A program made the translations under genes and the position numbers. Below, piece by piece: positions 7,136 through 15,978 of a stretch of DNA of 24,792 bases. The notes beneath the pieces are model-generated. The model worked only from the letters and a program-made list of their open reading frames with translations, was not told where the DNA came from and did no database searches. Source of the stretch: Burkholderiaceae bacterium (GTDB lineage Bacteria > Pseudomonadota > Gammaproteobacteria > Burkholderiales > Burkholderiaceae); assembly GCA_947372155.1 (NCBI GenBank), contig CANBSM010000121.1, forward strand, positions 1 to 24,792. Direction: 5' to 3'. The first letter of the stretch is position 1, and every line of letters begins with the position of its first letter.

Positions 7136-8299
7136 ATGAACATTCCAGACCCAATCAAACTAACCCAAGATTTAATCCGCTTTAATACGATTAATCCCCC
7201 TGGCAATGAAGATGAGCTTTGCGATTACTTAACCGAACTGCTGAAGTCCGCAAATTTTGAATGCATGAATGTAGATTTTGCTTCTCGACGCCGAAGTATC
7301 GTGGCGCGCATTCCGGGGGCGACTAATAGATCCAATATTTGCTTTACTGGTCATGTGGATGTAGTACCTCTAGGGGACCGCAAATGGGATCACGAACCCT
7401 TTGCTGGTGAAATAGTGGATGGCAAGTTATATGGTCGTGGGTCCAGCGATATGAAAAGCGGTATTGGCGCTTTTGTGGTTGCCGCGATGCGCACTGCAGA
7501 GAAGGCCAGAGGCCAAGGGGGTATCAGCCTCATTATTACTGCTGGCGAAGAAACTGGTTGCGAAGGTGCTTTCTATATTGCCGCTCAGAAAAAAGTCATC
7601 GACTTTATTGGCAATGTAGGATGTTTTGTTGTGGCGGAACCTACTGCAAATGAACCCATCATTGGCCATAAGGGGGCATATTGGTTGCGAGCAAAAGCAG
7701 AAGGAATCACTGCTCATGGTTCTATGCCTGAGAGAGGCGATAACGCCTTTTATAAAATTGCAAAGGGCGCGCTCCTACTTGAGAAGTATCAATTTGATAC
7801 ACCACCCCATGAGTTAATGGGTCAAGGCACTCTCAACGTTGGCACCGCCAAAGCAGGATTAAATATTAATTCAGTACCTGATGCTGCTGAAATGACCTTA
7901 GATATTCGCTCTGTTCCAGGCCAAAGCCATCGCCACATTTATGGCTGTCTTTGCAAAACACTTGGGCCAAATATCAAACTGGAAACGATCATGGACGTTG
8001 AGGGAATTTATACCCCACCCGATCATCCCTGGATACAAAATGTCTACGCCCATTGCGAGGCAATTAATGGTGTGCAGCCTACCCCCAAATCGATTTCTTA
8101 CTTTACTGATGCTTCCGCCTTAAAGGGCCTTATTGGAGATCCCCCTACTGTTGTTCTGGGGCCAGGCCAGCCAGAGATGGCGCATCAGACTAATGAATTT
8201 TGCTACACCGAAAAAATCACCCAATCTACGACCCTGTTTGAAAGGCTTATCATAGATTGGCAAAATAACAAATCACATGAAGAGGTCAGTGCGAAATGA
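7136..8299 (+). CDS. M20 family deacylase/peptidase (ArgE/DapE-like)
   Basis: This is a zinc-dependent M20 hydrolase of the acetylornithine deacetylase / succinyl-diaminopimelate desuccinylase type, which cleaves N-acyl amino acids or dipeptides. Metal and catalytic residues are all visible: H73 and D75 (TGHVDVVP), bridging D105 (GRGSSDMK), the E138-E139 pair (AGEETG), E168 (VVAEPT) and a final His near residue 349 (EMAHQTNE). The dimerisation domain holds GITAHGSMPERGDNA. The length (about 387 aa) is normal. I start at the ATG at 7136 with CGGA upstream; a TTG at 7133 would add one residue. Its stop overlaps the next gene's ATG (ATGA). It sits in a catabolic-looking operon rather than with arg or dap genes, so a biosynthetic ArgE/DapE role is less likely. 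Confidence 0.9.
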   Translation: MNIPDPIKLTQDLIRFNTINPPGNEDELCDYLTELLKSANFECMNVDFASRRRSIVARIPGATNRSNICFTGHVDVVPLGDRKWDHEPFAGEIVDGKLYGRGSSDMKSGIGAFVVAAMRTAEKARGQGGISLIITAGEETGCEGAFYIAAQKKVIDFIGNVGCFVVAEPTANEPIIGHKGAYWLRAKAEGITAHGSMPERGDNAFYKIAKGALLLEKYQFDTPPHELMGQGTLNVGTAKAGLNINSVPDAAEMTLDIRSVPGQSHRHIYGCLCKTLGPNIKLETIMDVEGIYTPPDHPWIQNVYAHCEAINGVQPTPKSISYFTDASALKGLIGDPPTVVLGPGQPEMAHQTNEFCYTEKITQSTTLFERLIIDWQNNKSHEEVSAK

Positions 8300-9657
8300 A
8301 AATTGAAAGCTCCCCATTCAAAGAAGTAGAAGCCAATGCTGGTGCGGTAAATATGGATGCCTACTGGCTTCCCTACACGCCTAATCGCTACTTCAAGAAC
8401 AAGCCCAAAATGATGGTGGCAGCAAAGGGTGTGTATTACACCGACGACCACGGTCGTAAATTGTTCGATGGAGCTTCAGGTCTATGGACTTCACCGCTGG
8501 GTCATGGCGATCCTCGCATTATTGAGGCCATTCAAAAGCAATATCAAAAAATGGATTATGTGCCTGCCTTCCAGATGGCGAGCCCAGAAACATTTCGTTT
8601 GGCCGAAAGAATTGTCAGTTACGCGCCACCGGGATTAAGCAAAGTATTTTTTGTGAACTCCGGCTCTGAAGCCGTTGATACTTCAGTCAAGATCGCACTT
8701 GCCTATCACCGCGCAAAAGGCGAAGCCAGTCGCACCCGTTTTATTGGCAGAGAGCGTGCATACCACGGCGGATGCATAGGCGGAATCTCGGTAGGTGGAA
8801 TACCAACGAATCGCAAATCATTTGGCTCAGTCATGATGCCAGGTGTAGATCACCTCCCCCACACTCTCAATTTATCTCAGATGGCATTTTCTAAGGGAAT
8901 GCCAACCTGGGGAGCCCATTTAGCTGATGAGTTAGAGCGTATTGTTTTATTACATGATGCAAGCAATATTGCGGCAGTCATTCTGGAACCCGTTCAAGGC
9001 TCTACTGGCGTGATCGTACCCCCTGTTGGCTACCTACAAAAAATCCGGGAAATTTGTGACAAGCACGGCATCCTACTGATTTTTGATGAGGTCATTACAG
9101 GCTTCGGACGCTTAGCCTCCAACTTTGGTGCTGATCGCTTTGGCGTTAAACCTGACATGATTACCTTTGCCAAGGCCATTACCAATGGTGTAATCCCAAT
9201 GGGTGGCGTAATTGTGCGTGAAGATATCTACAACACGATTATGGGCGCTGGCGGTCAAGAACAAGTCATTGAGTTTTTCCATGGCTTCACCTACTCCGGT
9301 CACCCTATAGCGACTGCAGCAGCCCATGCATCTCTAGATATTTTTGAATCCGATGGCATTATTGAGAAGACCAAAGTACTAGAGAAAGTGCTTGAGGATG
9401 GCGTTCACTCCTATAAGGGTATGTCGGGAATTCTGGATATTCGTAACTGTGGAGTGGCAGCAGGTATTGATTTGGAACCCATTGCTGGCAAGCCTGGCTT
9501 ACGCGGCATGCAAGTGTTGGAAAGCTGTATCGAGAACGGGGTATTGGTTCGCATCACCGGTGACACGATTGCATTAGGGCCTCCTTTTGTAGCTACCCCA
9601 TCTGAGCTTGAATCCTTTATTGAGACTTTTGGCAAAGTTCTCAAGAAGGCTTTCTAA
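8296..9657 (+). CDS. class III aminotransferase, beta-alanine:pyruvate type
   Basis: This is a PLP enzyme that moves the amino group of an omega-amino acid such as beta-alanine to pyruvate, giving malonate semialdehyde and alanine. The 453-aa protein opens with VNMDAYWLPYTPNRYFK, which closely matches the start of omega-amino acid:pyruvate aminotransferases. It has FFVNSGSEAVDTSVKIAL (phosphate-binding loop), ERAYHG (PLP-stacking Tyr), LIFDEVITGFGR with D264, and the Schiff-base lysine K293 in ITFAKAITNG. It overlaps the preceding deacylase by four bases and is followed two bases later by a carbamoylase. If that carbamoylase acts on N-carbamoyl-beta-alanine, its product would be this enzyme's substrate. 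Class III specificity is hard to fix from sequence, so the exact amine is inferred. Confidence 0.88.
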   Translation: MKIESSPFKEVEANAGAVNMDAYWLPYTPNRYFKNKPKMMVAAKGVYYTDDHGRKLFDGASGLWTSPLGHGDPRIIEAIQKQYQKMDYVPAFQMASPETFRLAERIVSYAPPGLSKVFFVNSGSEAVDTSVKIALAYHRAKGEASRTRFIGRERAYHGGCIGGISVGGIPTNRKSFGSVMMPGVDHLPHTLNLSQMAFSKGMPTWGAHLADELERIVLLHDASNIAAVILEPVQGSTGVIVPPVGYLQKIREICDKHGILLIFDEVITGFGRLASNFGADRFGVKPDMITFAKAITNGVIPMGGVIVREDIYNTIMGAGGQEQVIEFFHGFTYSGHPIATAAAHASLDIFESDGIIEKTKVLEKVLEDGVHSYKGMSGILDIRNCGVAAGIDLEPIAGKPGLRGMQVLESCIENGVLVRITGDTIALGPPFVATPSELESFIETFGKVLKKAF

Positions 9658-9659
9658 TC

Positions 9660-10892
9660 ATGCTTCGAGTTAGTGGAGATCGACTTTACAACTCCCTCCT
9701 CGAGTTAGCTAAGATTGGCGCCACCCAAAAAGGTGGCGTTTGTCGTCTTGCCCTAACCGATTTAGATAAACAAGGACGTCAATGGGTTATTGATAAGGCC
9801 TTAAAACTTGGTCTTAGCGTAGTGACTGATCAAATTGGCAATACCTTTATGCGGCGCCCAGGCAAGAACCCTGATCTCGCACCCATCATGACTGGTAGTC
9901 ATATAGATACCCAACCTACCGGCGGCAAATATGATGGAAATTATGGCGTGCTAGCCGGCCTAGAAGTAATCGAAACCCTGAATGACCATCAAATTGAAAC
10001 TGAAGCCCCTATCGAGGTAGTTTTTTGGACAAACGAGGAAGGCTCTCGCTTTACTCCTGTCATGATGGGGTCCGGTGTTTTTGCTGGTGCAATTAGCCAA
10101 GAGCTTGCTTATGCCGCCAAAGATACTCAAGGAAAGAATGTTAAAGATGAACTAATTCGCATTGGCTTCTTGGGCAATGAAAAGCCTGGCGATCATCCTT
10201 GTGGAGCCTATTTTGAAGCCCATATCGAGCAGGGTCCCGTACTTGAACATAAAGACAAAATGATCGGCGTAGTTCCTGCAGTAATGGGTTTGCGTTGGTT
10301 TGATTGCACCGTCCAAGGCTTCGAAGCACATGCTGGACCAACACCCATGGATATTCGGAACGATGCCCTTCAGAACTCTCTGAGCATCATGCAAAAAGTA
10401 GTTGATTTAGCCAATCAATATGCACCGCACGGCAGAGGCACTGTTGGCATGGTGCAAGTATTCCCCAACAGCAGAAACGTTATCCCTGGACGAGTGCAAT
10501 TTTCTATTGATATACGTCATCCTAATAATGCGACATTGGATCAGATGACGCTTGAACTAAAAGAATGTATCCAAAAAATTGCCGCAGAAAAATCCATCGC
10601 CATCGACCTCAAAGAGGTATCGTATTTCCCACCTTGTAATTTTGATGCAGGATGCATTGATGCAATTCGTCAAGCAACAGTGAAGATGGGTTACTCCCAT
10701 ATGGATGTTGTATCTGGAGCTGGTCATGATGCAATCTACATGAATCGCCTTGCACCCACAGGAATGATTTTTATCCCCTGCAAGGATGGTGTCAGCCATA
10801 ACGAAATTGAAGATGCCAAAGCAGAACATTTAGAGGCCGGCACTAACGTACTCCTCTACTCCATCTTGGCTTACGCTAAACCATTGAAATAA
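9660..10892 (+). CDS. Zn-dependent N-carbamoyl amidohydrolase (beta-ureidopropionase / carbamoylase family)
   Basis: This is a member of the M20-related hydantoinase/carbamoylase family, which hydrolyses N-carbamoyl amino acids or allantoate to the amino compound, CO2 and ammonia. The 410-aa protein contains GSHIDTQPTGGKYDG (metal ligands H81 and D92), NEEGSRF with E126-E127, YFEAHIEQGP, the dimer-domain EAHAGPTPM, FPNSRNVIPG, SGAGHDAIYM and a C-terminal GVSHNEIE His. The ATG follows the aminotransferase stop by two bases, with AAGAAGG about 10 bases upstream. Pairing with a beta-alanine-type aminotransferase favours N-carbamoyl-beta-alanine as substrate; allantoate amidohydrolase or L-carbamoylase remain possible. 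No dihydropyrimidinase or hydantoinase gene is in the window. Confidence 0.9.
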   Translation: MLRVSGDRLYNSLLELAKIGATQKGGVCRLALTDLDKQGRQWVIDKALKLGLSVVTDQIGNTFMRRPGKNPDLAPIMTGSHIDTQPTGGKYDGNYGVLAGLEVIETLNDHQIETEAPIEVVFWTNEEGSRFTPVMMGSGVFAGAISQELAYAAKDTQGKNVKDELIRIGFLGNEKPGDHPCGAYFEAHIEQGPVLEHKDKMIGVVPAVMGLRWFDCTVQGFEAHAGPTPMDIRNDALQNSLSIMQKVVDLANQYAPHGRGTVGMVQVFPNSRNVIPGRVQFSIDIRHPNNATLDQMTLELKECIQKIAAEKSIAIDLKEVSYFPPCNFDAGCIDAIRQATVKMGYSHMDVVSGAGHDAIYMNRLAPTGMIFIPCKDGVSHNEIEDAKAEHLEAGTNVLLYSILAYAKPLK

Positions 10893-10906
10893 TTAAATCA
10901 GCAAAG

Positions 10907-12433
10907 ATGATGACTGAGCAAAAAATAAGCGGTAAATGGGTTATTGCACGCTTTCAGCATGAAACCAATACCTTTTCGCCAATTCCGACACCACTAGAAT
11001 CATTCAACCCACTCTGGGGTGAGGACGCCTATCAAGATCAAAAGAACGCCAGAACAGCCATGGGTGCATTTATACAAATTGCCCAAGAAGAAAATGTTGA
11101 GATCATTACCCCCGTTAGTGGATACGCTAATCCGAGCGGTACTGTTTGCGCTAAAGCATACAAACAGATGTGTGACAGCATTGTGGCCGCAGTTGAGGCG
11201 GGATGCGATGCCATTCTTCTAGATCTCCATGGAGCAATGGTTTCGGAAGAGGCTGTTGATGGAGAAGGCACCCTTCTACAAAGAATTAAAGCAATTGCAG
11301 CAAACATCCCCATTACAGTAGCTCTGGACTTGCATGGCAACGTAACACCTGCAATGGTTCAGCATAGCGACATCATGATTAGCTTTAAGACATATCCACA
11401 TATTGATATGTATGAAACTGGCTTGCATGCTGGAAGATTGCTTCAAAAAATGCTCAAGAATGAAATAAGTCCATTGATTGTTTACCGTCAGATCCCCCTC
11501 CTTTCTCATACGCTAAGAAGCAACACTAACGAAGGCGCAATGAAGGCTGCGGTGGATGCTGCCATTGAAATGGAATCAAGGCCTGGAATATTGGGCATCT
11601 CCATCATGGCGGGTTTTAGCCTTGCAGACTTTGAGGATGCCGGAATGTCAGTCCTAGTGGTTGCTGACAAAAAACATGCTGCATCTGATGCTATCGCGAA
11701 TGAGGTGGCCGATGAATTACAAAAGATGATTCTTACTCAAGCAGATGGCTTCGTTTATGAAAGCACCCCTATTGAAATCTCCCTACAGAAGGCTGCTACT
11801 TTAGCCAGTGCCAAGGGAGAAGGTCCTGTTTTATTGCTCGACCATAGTGATAATGTGATGTCAGGTGGAACCTGCGACACCACCGACATTCTAGAAGCTG
11901 CACTGCAGTTTGGATTAAGTAATATTGCCACAGGACCCATAGCGGACCCAGCAACAGTAAAGCAATTGATTGCAGCAGGCCTCAATCAGGAAGTGAGCAT
12001 TGAGTTAGGCAATAAATCCGGCTGGACAAGCAAAGGCGTGACAAAGCCACCCTTAAAACTGACTGGCGTTGTTAGAGCCATTAGCGATGGCAAAATTACC
12101 GTAACGGGCCCTATCTTTACTGGGTCCATCCTCAATATGGGCCCCAGTGTTTTATTTAAAACAAAGGATGCGGAGATTGTGATTAGCTCTGAGCGGGTTG
12201 AGCCGTATGACATTGCTGTCATGACTAGTCTTGGCATTCGGCTAGAGAGTAAATCATTTGTTTTACTGAAATCACGTATGTACTGTAGGCCAGTATTTTT
12301 CCCGATTAGCAAAGGCTTTGTTGAGTGTGACTCAGATCAAGGCGGTCCCACCAGCTCAAATTATGATTGGTTTGATATTGCGCATATTCGACGTCCAATC
12401 TATCCGCTTGATATAGGATCTGACCCCCAATAA
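10907..12433 (+). CDS. M81 family metallopeptidase (MlrC-like)
   Basis: This is a zinc metallopeptidase of the M81 family, whose named member MlrC cleaves linear microcystin fragments in sphingomonads; most relatives have unknown substrates. The 508-aa protein has the N-terminal M81 domain with ARFQHETNTF (14-23), DAILLDLHGAM (101-111), ALDLHGN (139-145) and FKTYPHIDMYETG (160-172), all rich in candidate metal ligands. The C-terminal MlrC_C domain has LLDHSDNVMSGGTCDTTDI. A second ATG three bases downstream is an equally good start. It lies 14 bases after the carbamoylase gene and 13 bases before the LysE-type exporter. I see no mlrA or mlrB, so a microcystin role should not be assumed; a general peptide or modified-amino-acid hydrolase is likelier. 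Confidence 0.9.
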   Translation: MMTEQKISGKWVIARFQHETNTFSPIPTPLESFNPLWGEDAYQDQKNARTAMGAFIQIAQEENVEIITPVSGYANPSGTVCAKAYKQMCDSIVAAVEAGCDAILLDLHGAMVSEEAVDGEGTLLQRIKAIAANIPITVALDLHGNVTPAMVQHSDIMISFKTYPHIDMYETGLHAGRLLQKMLKNEISPLIVYRQIPLLSHTLRSNTNEGAMKAAVDAAIEMESRPGILGISIMAGFSLADFEDAGMSVLVVADKKHAASDAIANEVADELQKMILTQADGFVYESTPIEISLQKAATLASAKGEGPVLLLDHSDNVMSGGTCDTTDILEAALQFGLSNIATGPIADPATVKQLIAAGLNQEVSIELGNKSGWTSKGVTKPPLKLTGVVRAISDGKITVTGPIFTGSILNMGPSVLFKTKDAEIVISSERVEPYDIAVMTSLGIRLESKSFVLLKSRMYCRPVFFPISKGFVECDSDQGGPTSSNYDWFDIAHIRRPIYPLDIGSDPQ

Positions 12434-12446
12434 GCGGGATACTACG

Positions 12447-13073
12447 ATGCTGTCTATCTTTAGTCTTCCTGAGCTGATCTCACTGGTGATCTTTACCGCG
12501 GCGATGTCCTTCTCACCGGGTCCAAATACTATGCTCACCACGGCAATTGCTACCAATGAAGGTATACGTAAAACAATCCCATTTGCATTAGCAGTCCCAG
12601 TGGGATGGCTGATGATCATGATCAGTTGCGGCTTAGGCATAGGCACCATCATCATTGAAATACCCAGTCTGAGACTGGGTATTAAGTTACTTGGATGCGC
12701 TTACTTGATATGGCTTTCTTATAAGTTATGCAAAAGCAAACAATTGCTTGAGGTGAACGCTTCAAAACTTAATGTCAATTTCCCTAAAGGCGTTTTACTA
12801 CAGTTTTTAAATATCAAGGTGTGGCTTTTAGCAATCACCATAACGGGTACCTGGATTATTGATGCCAATGGCCAACCCAGCACCAATCCAAATGAACGGC
12901 TTGCGCTAGCTTGCGCAGTAGTCATGTTTTTTGCATTTACCAGCAATATGACCTATGCAATCGCTGGCGCCCTGTTTAGAACTTGGCTGGGATCCGGAAA
13001 TCGCTTGGCGATCTTTAACTACTTCCTAGCGCTCGTATTAATGCTTACCGCCCTGTGGACACTCAGCATATAA
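12447..13073 (+). CDS. LysE/RhtB family amino acid exporter
   Basis: This is a cytoplasmic membrane exporter of the LysE/RhtB superfamily, which effluxes amino acids or related metabolites. The 208-aa protein has about six hydrophobic segments and the family hallmark FSPGPNTML at residues 23-31. The length is typical. It ends the plus-strand run and could relieve build-up of amino acids freed by the upstream hydrolases (inference from position). Its stop faces the end of the ABC transporter operon, with only 16 bases between. A 25-base palindrome lies inside it at 12659-12683. The exported compound cannot be deduced. Confidence 0.9.
   Translation: MLSIFSLPELISLVIFTAAMSFSPGPNTMLTTAIATNEGIRKTIPFALAVPVGWLMIMISCGLGIGTIIIEIPSLRLGIKLLGCAYLIWLSYKLCKSKQLLEVNASKLNVNFPKGVLLQFLNIKVWLLAITITGTWIIDANGQPSTNPNERLALACAVVMFFAFTSNMTYAIAGALFRTWLGSGNRLAIFNYFLALVLMLTALWTLSI
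12659..12683. repeat. perfect 12-bp-arm palindrome inside lysE-family gene
   Basis: AATACCCAGTCT (12659-12670) and AGACTGGGTATT (12672-12683) are exact reverse complements around a single G at 12671. It encodes the IPSLRLGI stretch. With a one-base centre it could form a cruciform or a tight RNA hairpin with the central bases unpaired. I see no U-run after it on either strand, so it is not a standard terminator. It may be chance. Confidence 0.8.
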
Positions 13074-13089
13074 CTGAATAAGAGTTTAA

Positions 13090-14067
13090 TCAGGTATTTA
13101 ATTTAAAGTGGCAGGCAACAAAGTGTCCAGGAGAAACTTCCTCTAACTTTGGCTCTTCTCGTTTGCAACGCTCTTGCGCATAAATACAGCGTGTATGGAA
13201 ATGGCAACCACTAGGTCGATTAATCGGGCTAGGTACATCACCGCCCAGAACTATCTGTTTGCGCTGCCTTGTTGGGTCTGGAATAGGAACTGCTGACAAC
13301 AAAGCCTCGGTATAGGGGTGTGATGGGCGCGAGAATAACTCAGCAGTTTCTGCCAGCTCGACTACACGTCCTAAGTACATCACGGCAATACGATGACTAA
13401 TATGCTTGACGACCGCCAAATCGTGCGCAATAAACAAATAGGAAACGCCGAACTCTTTCTGCAGATCGCCTAATAAGTTAATTACTTGGGCTTGAACTGA
13501 GACGTCCAATGCAGAAACTGGCTCATCACACATAATCAGCTTTGGCTTAACGGATAGCGCACGCGCAATCCCTAAGCGCTGTCGCTGGCCACCTGAGAAC
13601 TCATGGGGATAGCGTAGCATTTGATCGGGGCGTAAGCCAACCAATGCAAATAACTCTTTGACTCGCTCACGACCCTCATCTTGCGTAAGATTCTCAAAAT
13701 TACGCAAAGGCTCAGACACAATATCCGCTGCCCGCATACGTGGATTTAAAGAAGAATAAGGGTCTTGAAAGACAGCCTGTATTTCTTTTCTAAAGGGTCG
13801 CATCTCTGCACGAGAGAGCTCATCGATACGCTCACCGCGCCAGAGAATTTCACCGGCAGTAGGATCTAGTAAGCGCAGAATGGTTCTACCGACAGTCGAT
13901 TTACCGCAACCACTCTCTCCTACCAAGCCTAAAGTTTCGCCTTCATAAATGGTAAAGCTCACGCCATCAACTGCGTATACATAAGCTGCAATTTTGCTCA
14001 GCAAGCCCTTACGAATGGGGTAATGCTTGCATAAATTATTAAGCTCTAAGAGCGGCTTCTTACTCAT
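13090..14067 (-). CDS. dppF: oligopeptide/dipeptide ABC transporter ATPase (DppF type)
   Basis: This is the second ATPase of a peptide-type ABC importer on the cytoplasmic face of the membrane. From my start the protein is 325 aa, with Walker [10 protein letters not shown] (50-58), Q-loop FQDPYSSL, signature FSGGQRQR (157-164), Walker [13 protein letters not shown], an IAHD H-loop, and the C-terminal oligopeptide-type extension with clustered cysteines ([13 protein letters not shown]). An upstream in-frame ATG at 14124 would add 19 residues overlapping dppD. I prefer the ATG at 14067: GGAGT lies just upstream and it gives the usual [12 protein letters not shown] start with an 8-base overlap of the dppD stop. 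It is the last gene of the operon, convergent with the LysE-type gene. The substrate is not determined by this subunit. Confidence 0.95.
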   Translation of the reverse strand: MSKKPLLELNNLCKHYPIRKGLLSKIAAYVYAVDGVSFTIYEGETLGLVGESGCGKSTVGRTILRLLDPTAGEILWRGERIDELSRAEMRPFRKEIQAVFQDPYSSLNPRMRAADIVSEPLRNFENLTQDEGRERVKELFALVGLRPDQMLRYPHEFSGGQRQRLGIARALSVKPKLIMCDEPVSALDVSVQAQVINLLGDLQKEFGVSYLFIAHDLAVVKHISHRIAVMYLGRVVELAETAELFSRPSHPYTEALLSAVPIPDPTRQRKQIVLGGDVPSPINRPSGCHFHTRCIYAQERCKREEPKLEEVSPGHFVACHFKLNT

Positions 14068-15067
14068 GGGTGACTCCAGATGCCGATATTGGATTCCAGC
14101 ATGAAACCCAATGACCATTGCCATGATCTTTCAAAACAGGAGATTCTTGAGTACAACGCTCACTCGCCACAGAGCAACGGGGCGCAAAAGCACACCCAAT
14201 GATTTCACTTTTCATAGAAGGAACCATGCCTGGAATCTCAACTAATCTCTTAGTGCTAGCGTCATCTAAACGCGGCATAGAATTTAAAAGGCCCAAAGTA
14301 TAGGGATGCATTGGTTTTGCAAAGAGATCAAATACATTAGCCTCTTCTACTTTGCGCCCGGCATACATCACCACTACCCTTTGCGCCATTTCTGCTACAA
14401 CACCGAGGTCATGGGTAATCAAAATAATGGCCGCACGAGTGCGATCTCGCAATTCACGCATGAGGTTCAGAATTTGCGCCTGAATAGTGACATCTAATGC
14501 GGTAGTTGGCTCATCCGCAATTAAAATCTCTGGATCACAAGCCAATGCCATCGCAATCATGATGCGCTGACGCATGCCACCTGAAAGTTGGTGCGGATAC
14601 TCATCAATTCGTCTTTCTGGTTCAGAAATATTCACCAGCTTCAATAGCTCTAAGATCCGAGTACGGGCCTCTTCCTTGGTGCAATGGCGATGTAATTCCA
14701 AAACCTCGCTGATTTGCCTACCAATGGTAAGCACAGGGTTTAATGAGGTCATTGGCTCTTGAAAGATCATCGAAATCTTATCGCCACGAATATCCCGCAT
14801 TTCCTCATCAGAAAGCGCTAATAGATCTTTACCGTGAAAGAGAATGGAACCTGAAACAATTTTTCCTGGAGGTGAAGGAATCAGGCGCAATAAAGATAAT
14901 GAAGTAACACTCTTACCGCACCCGGATTCTCCAACAATCGCCAATGTTTCACCTTGGGAGATGGAAAAAGAAACGCCATCCACTGAGCGCACAACACCAT
15001 CGCGCGTATAAAAATACGTGCGCAAATCCTTCACTTCTAAAATCGATTTACCAGTGCTTTGGCTCAT
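14060..15067 (-). CDS. dppD: oligopeptide/dipeptide ABC transporter ATPase (DppD type)
   Basis: This is the first ATPase of the importer, pairing with DppF to drive transport. The 335-aa protein shows Walker A GESGCGKS (46-53), [10 protein letters not shown], signature LSGGMRQR (161-168), Walker [13 protein letters not shown] (181-192), an ITHD H-loop and the peptide-transporter C-terminal cysteine region ([15 protein letters not shown]). The ATG at 15067 has GAGGA eight or so bases upstream and lies three bases after the stop of the permease gene, so all are co-translated. Confidence 0.96.
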   Translation of the reverse strand: MSQSTGKSILEVKDLRTYFYTRDGVVRSVDGVSFSISQGETLAIVGESGCGKSVTSLSLLRLIPSPPGKIVSGSILFHGKDLLALSDEEMRDIRGDKISMIFQEPMTSLNPVLTIGRQISEVLELHRHCTKEEARTRILELLKLVNISEPERRIDEYPHQLSGGMRQRIMIAMALACDPEILIADEPTTALDVTIQAQILNLMRELRDRTRAAIILITHDLGVVAEMAQRVVVMYAGRKVEEANVFDLFAKPMHPYTLGLLNSMPRLDDASTKRLVEIPGMVPSMKSEIIGCAFAPRCSVASERCTQESPVLKDHGNGHWVSCWNPISASGVTHE

Positions 15068-15070
15068 TGC

Positions 15071-15973
15071 TTACATCCTCCTCGAAAGACGAGGATCCAA
15101 GGCATCGCGCAGGCCATCACCTAAATAGTTCACTGCCAACACGGTTGCCGATAGAAAAATAGATGGGAACAAAATGAGGTAGCCAGCAATCTGAAACAGA
15201 CTTCTGGATTCAGCCATGATATTTCCCCAGCTCGGAATATTGGGAGGGGTTCCTGCACCAATAAATGAAAGAATGGCTTCTGTAATCATTGCAGAAGCGC
15301 AAATATAAGTAGCCTGTACCAACAGTGGCGCGGCGATGTTTGGCAATATATGACGCACTAAGGTTTTCATCAAAGGCGTACCTGATGCTGCCGCAGCTTC
15401 GACATAAGGCTGCTCACGTAAACCTAAAACCAAACTACGCACTAAGCGCACTACCCGTGGCACCTCTGCCAGAGTGATGGCAATGATAACGTTTTCAATA
15501 CTGGCTTTAGTTAAAGCCATTAATGCAATCGCCAACAAAATGGAAGGAATGGACATTAGACCATCCATGATGCGCATCACAATGGCATCTAACCAGCGAA
15601 TAAAGCCGGTCACTAAACCAATCGATAAACCAATAACCGTACTCAAAAATGCAACAGCGATACCAACCACTAAAGAAACTCTCGCCCCATACATAACGCG
15701 ACTGTACACATCTCTTCCTAGAGCATCGGTTCCAAACCAGTTATCCCAGCTAGGTGGCTTCAGACGATTCAAAGGCGCGACTGACTGTGGGTCAATTGTC
15801 CCCAGGAACGGCGCAAAAATAGCAATGAAGGTCATGAGCAATAATGTTGCCGCACCAACTACTGCAAAAGGATAGCGCTTATATAAAGCGGGTAATTGCG
15901 CAGTCAAAAATAAACGTACTTTTGAAATCTGCACCGACTCACTTACCGCGCCCATAGCATTGTTATTAATCAT
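15071..15973 (-). CDS. dppC: peptide-type ABC transporter permease (DppC type)
   Basis: This is an inner membrane permease of the BPD_transp_1 class, the DppC/OppC half of the channel. The 300-aa protein has a cytoplasmic N-terminus, a first membrane helix around residues 35-55, the periplasmic NWFGTDALGRDVYSRVMYGAR block typical of DppC, and the cytoplasmic EAA loop (VEAAAASGTPLMKTLVRHILPN) that contacts the ATPases. It begins five bases after the dppB stop, with AGG close to the ATG, and ends three bases before dppD. Confidence 0.95.
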   Translation of the reverse strand: MINNNAMGAVSESVQISKVRLFLTAQLPALYKRYPFAVVGAATLLLMTFIAIFAPFLGTIDPQSVAPLNRLKPPSWDNWFGTDALGRDVYSRVMYGARVSLVVGIAVAFLSTVIGLSIGLVTGFIRWLDAIVMRIMDGLMSIPSILLAIALMALTKASIENVIIAITLAEVPRVVRLVRSLVLGLREQPYVEAAAASGTPLMKTLVRHILPNIAAPLLVQATYICASAMITEAILSFIGAGTPPNIPSWGNIMAESRSLFQIAGYLILFPSIFLSATVLAVNYLGDGLRDALDPRLSRRM

Positions 15974-15978
15974 GGGGC

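Noticed and set aside
7136..8299. Assignment as biosynthetic argE or dapE
   Set aside because: The fold and metal residues fit, but the gene lies with catabolic hydrolases and not with arginine or lysine synthesis genes, so I kept a family-level name.
10907..12433. A microcystin-degradation (mlr) cluster
   Set aside because: Only an M81 homologue is present; mlrA, mlrB and mlrD are not seen.
14068..14124. N-terminal extension of dppF from an upstream ATG
   Set aside because: It would overlap dppD by 65 bases; the ATG at 14067 has a proper ribosome site and the family-typical start.
15474..15875. 133-aa open frame antisense to dppC
   Set aside because: The repetitive, low-complexity product (many I, T, K, P, N) is typical of the complement of a membrane protein gene.
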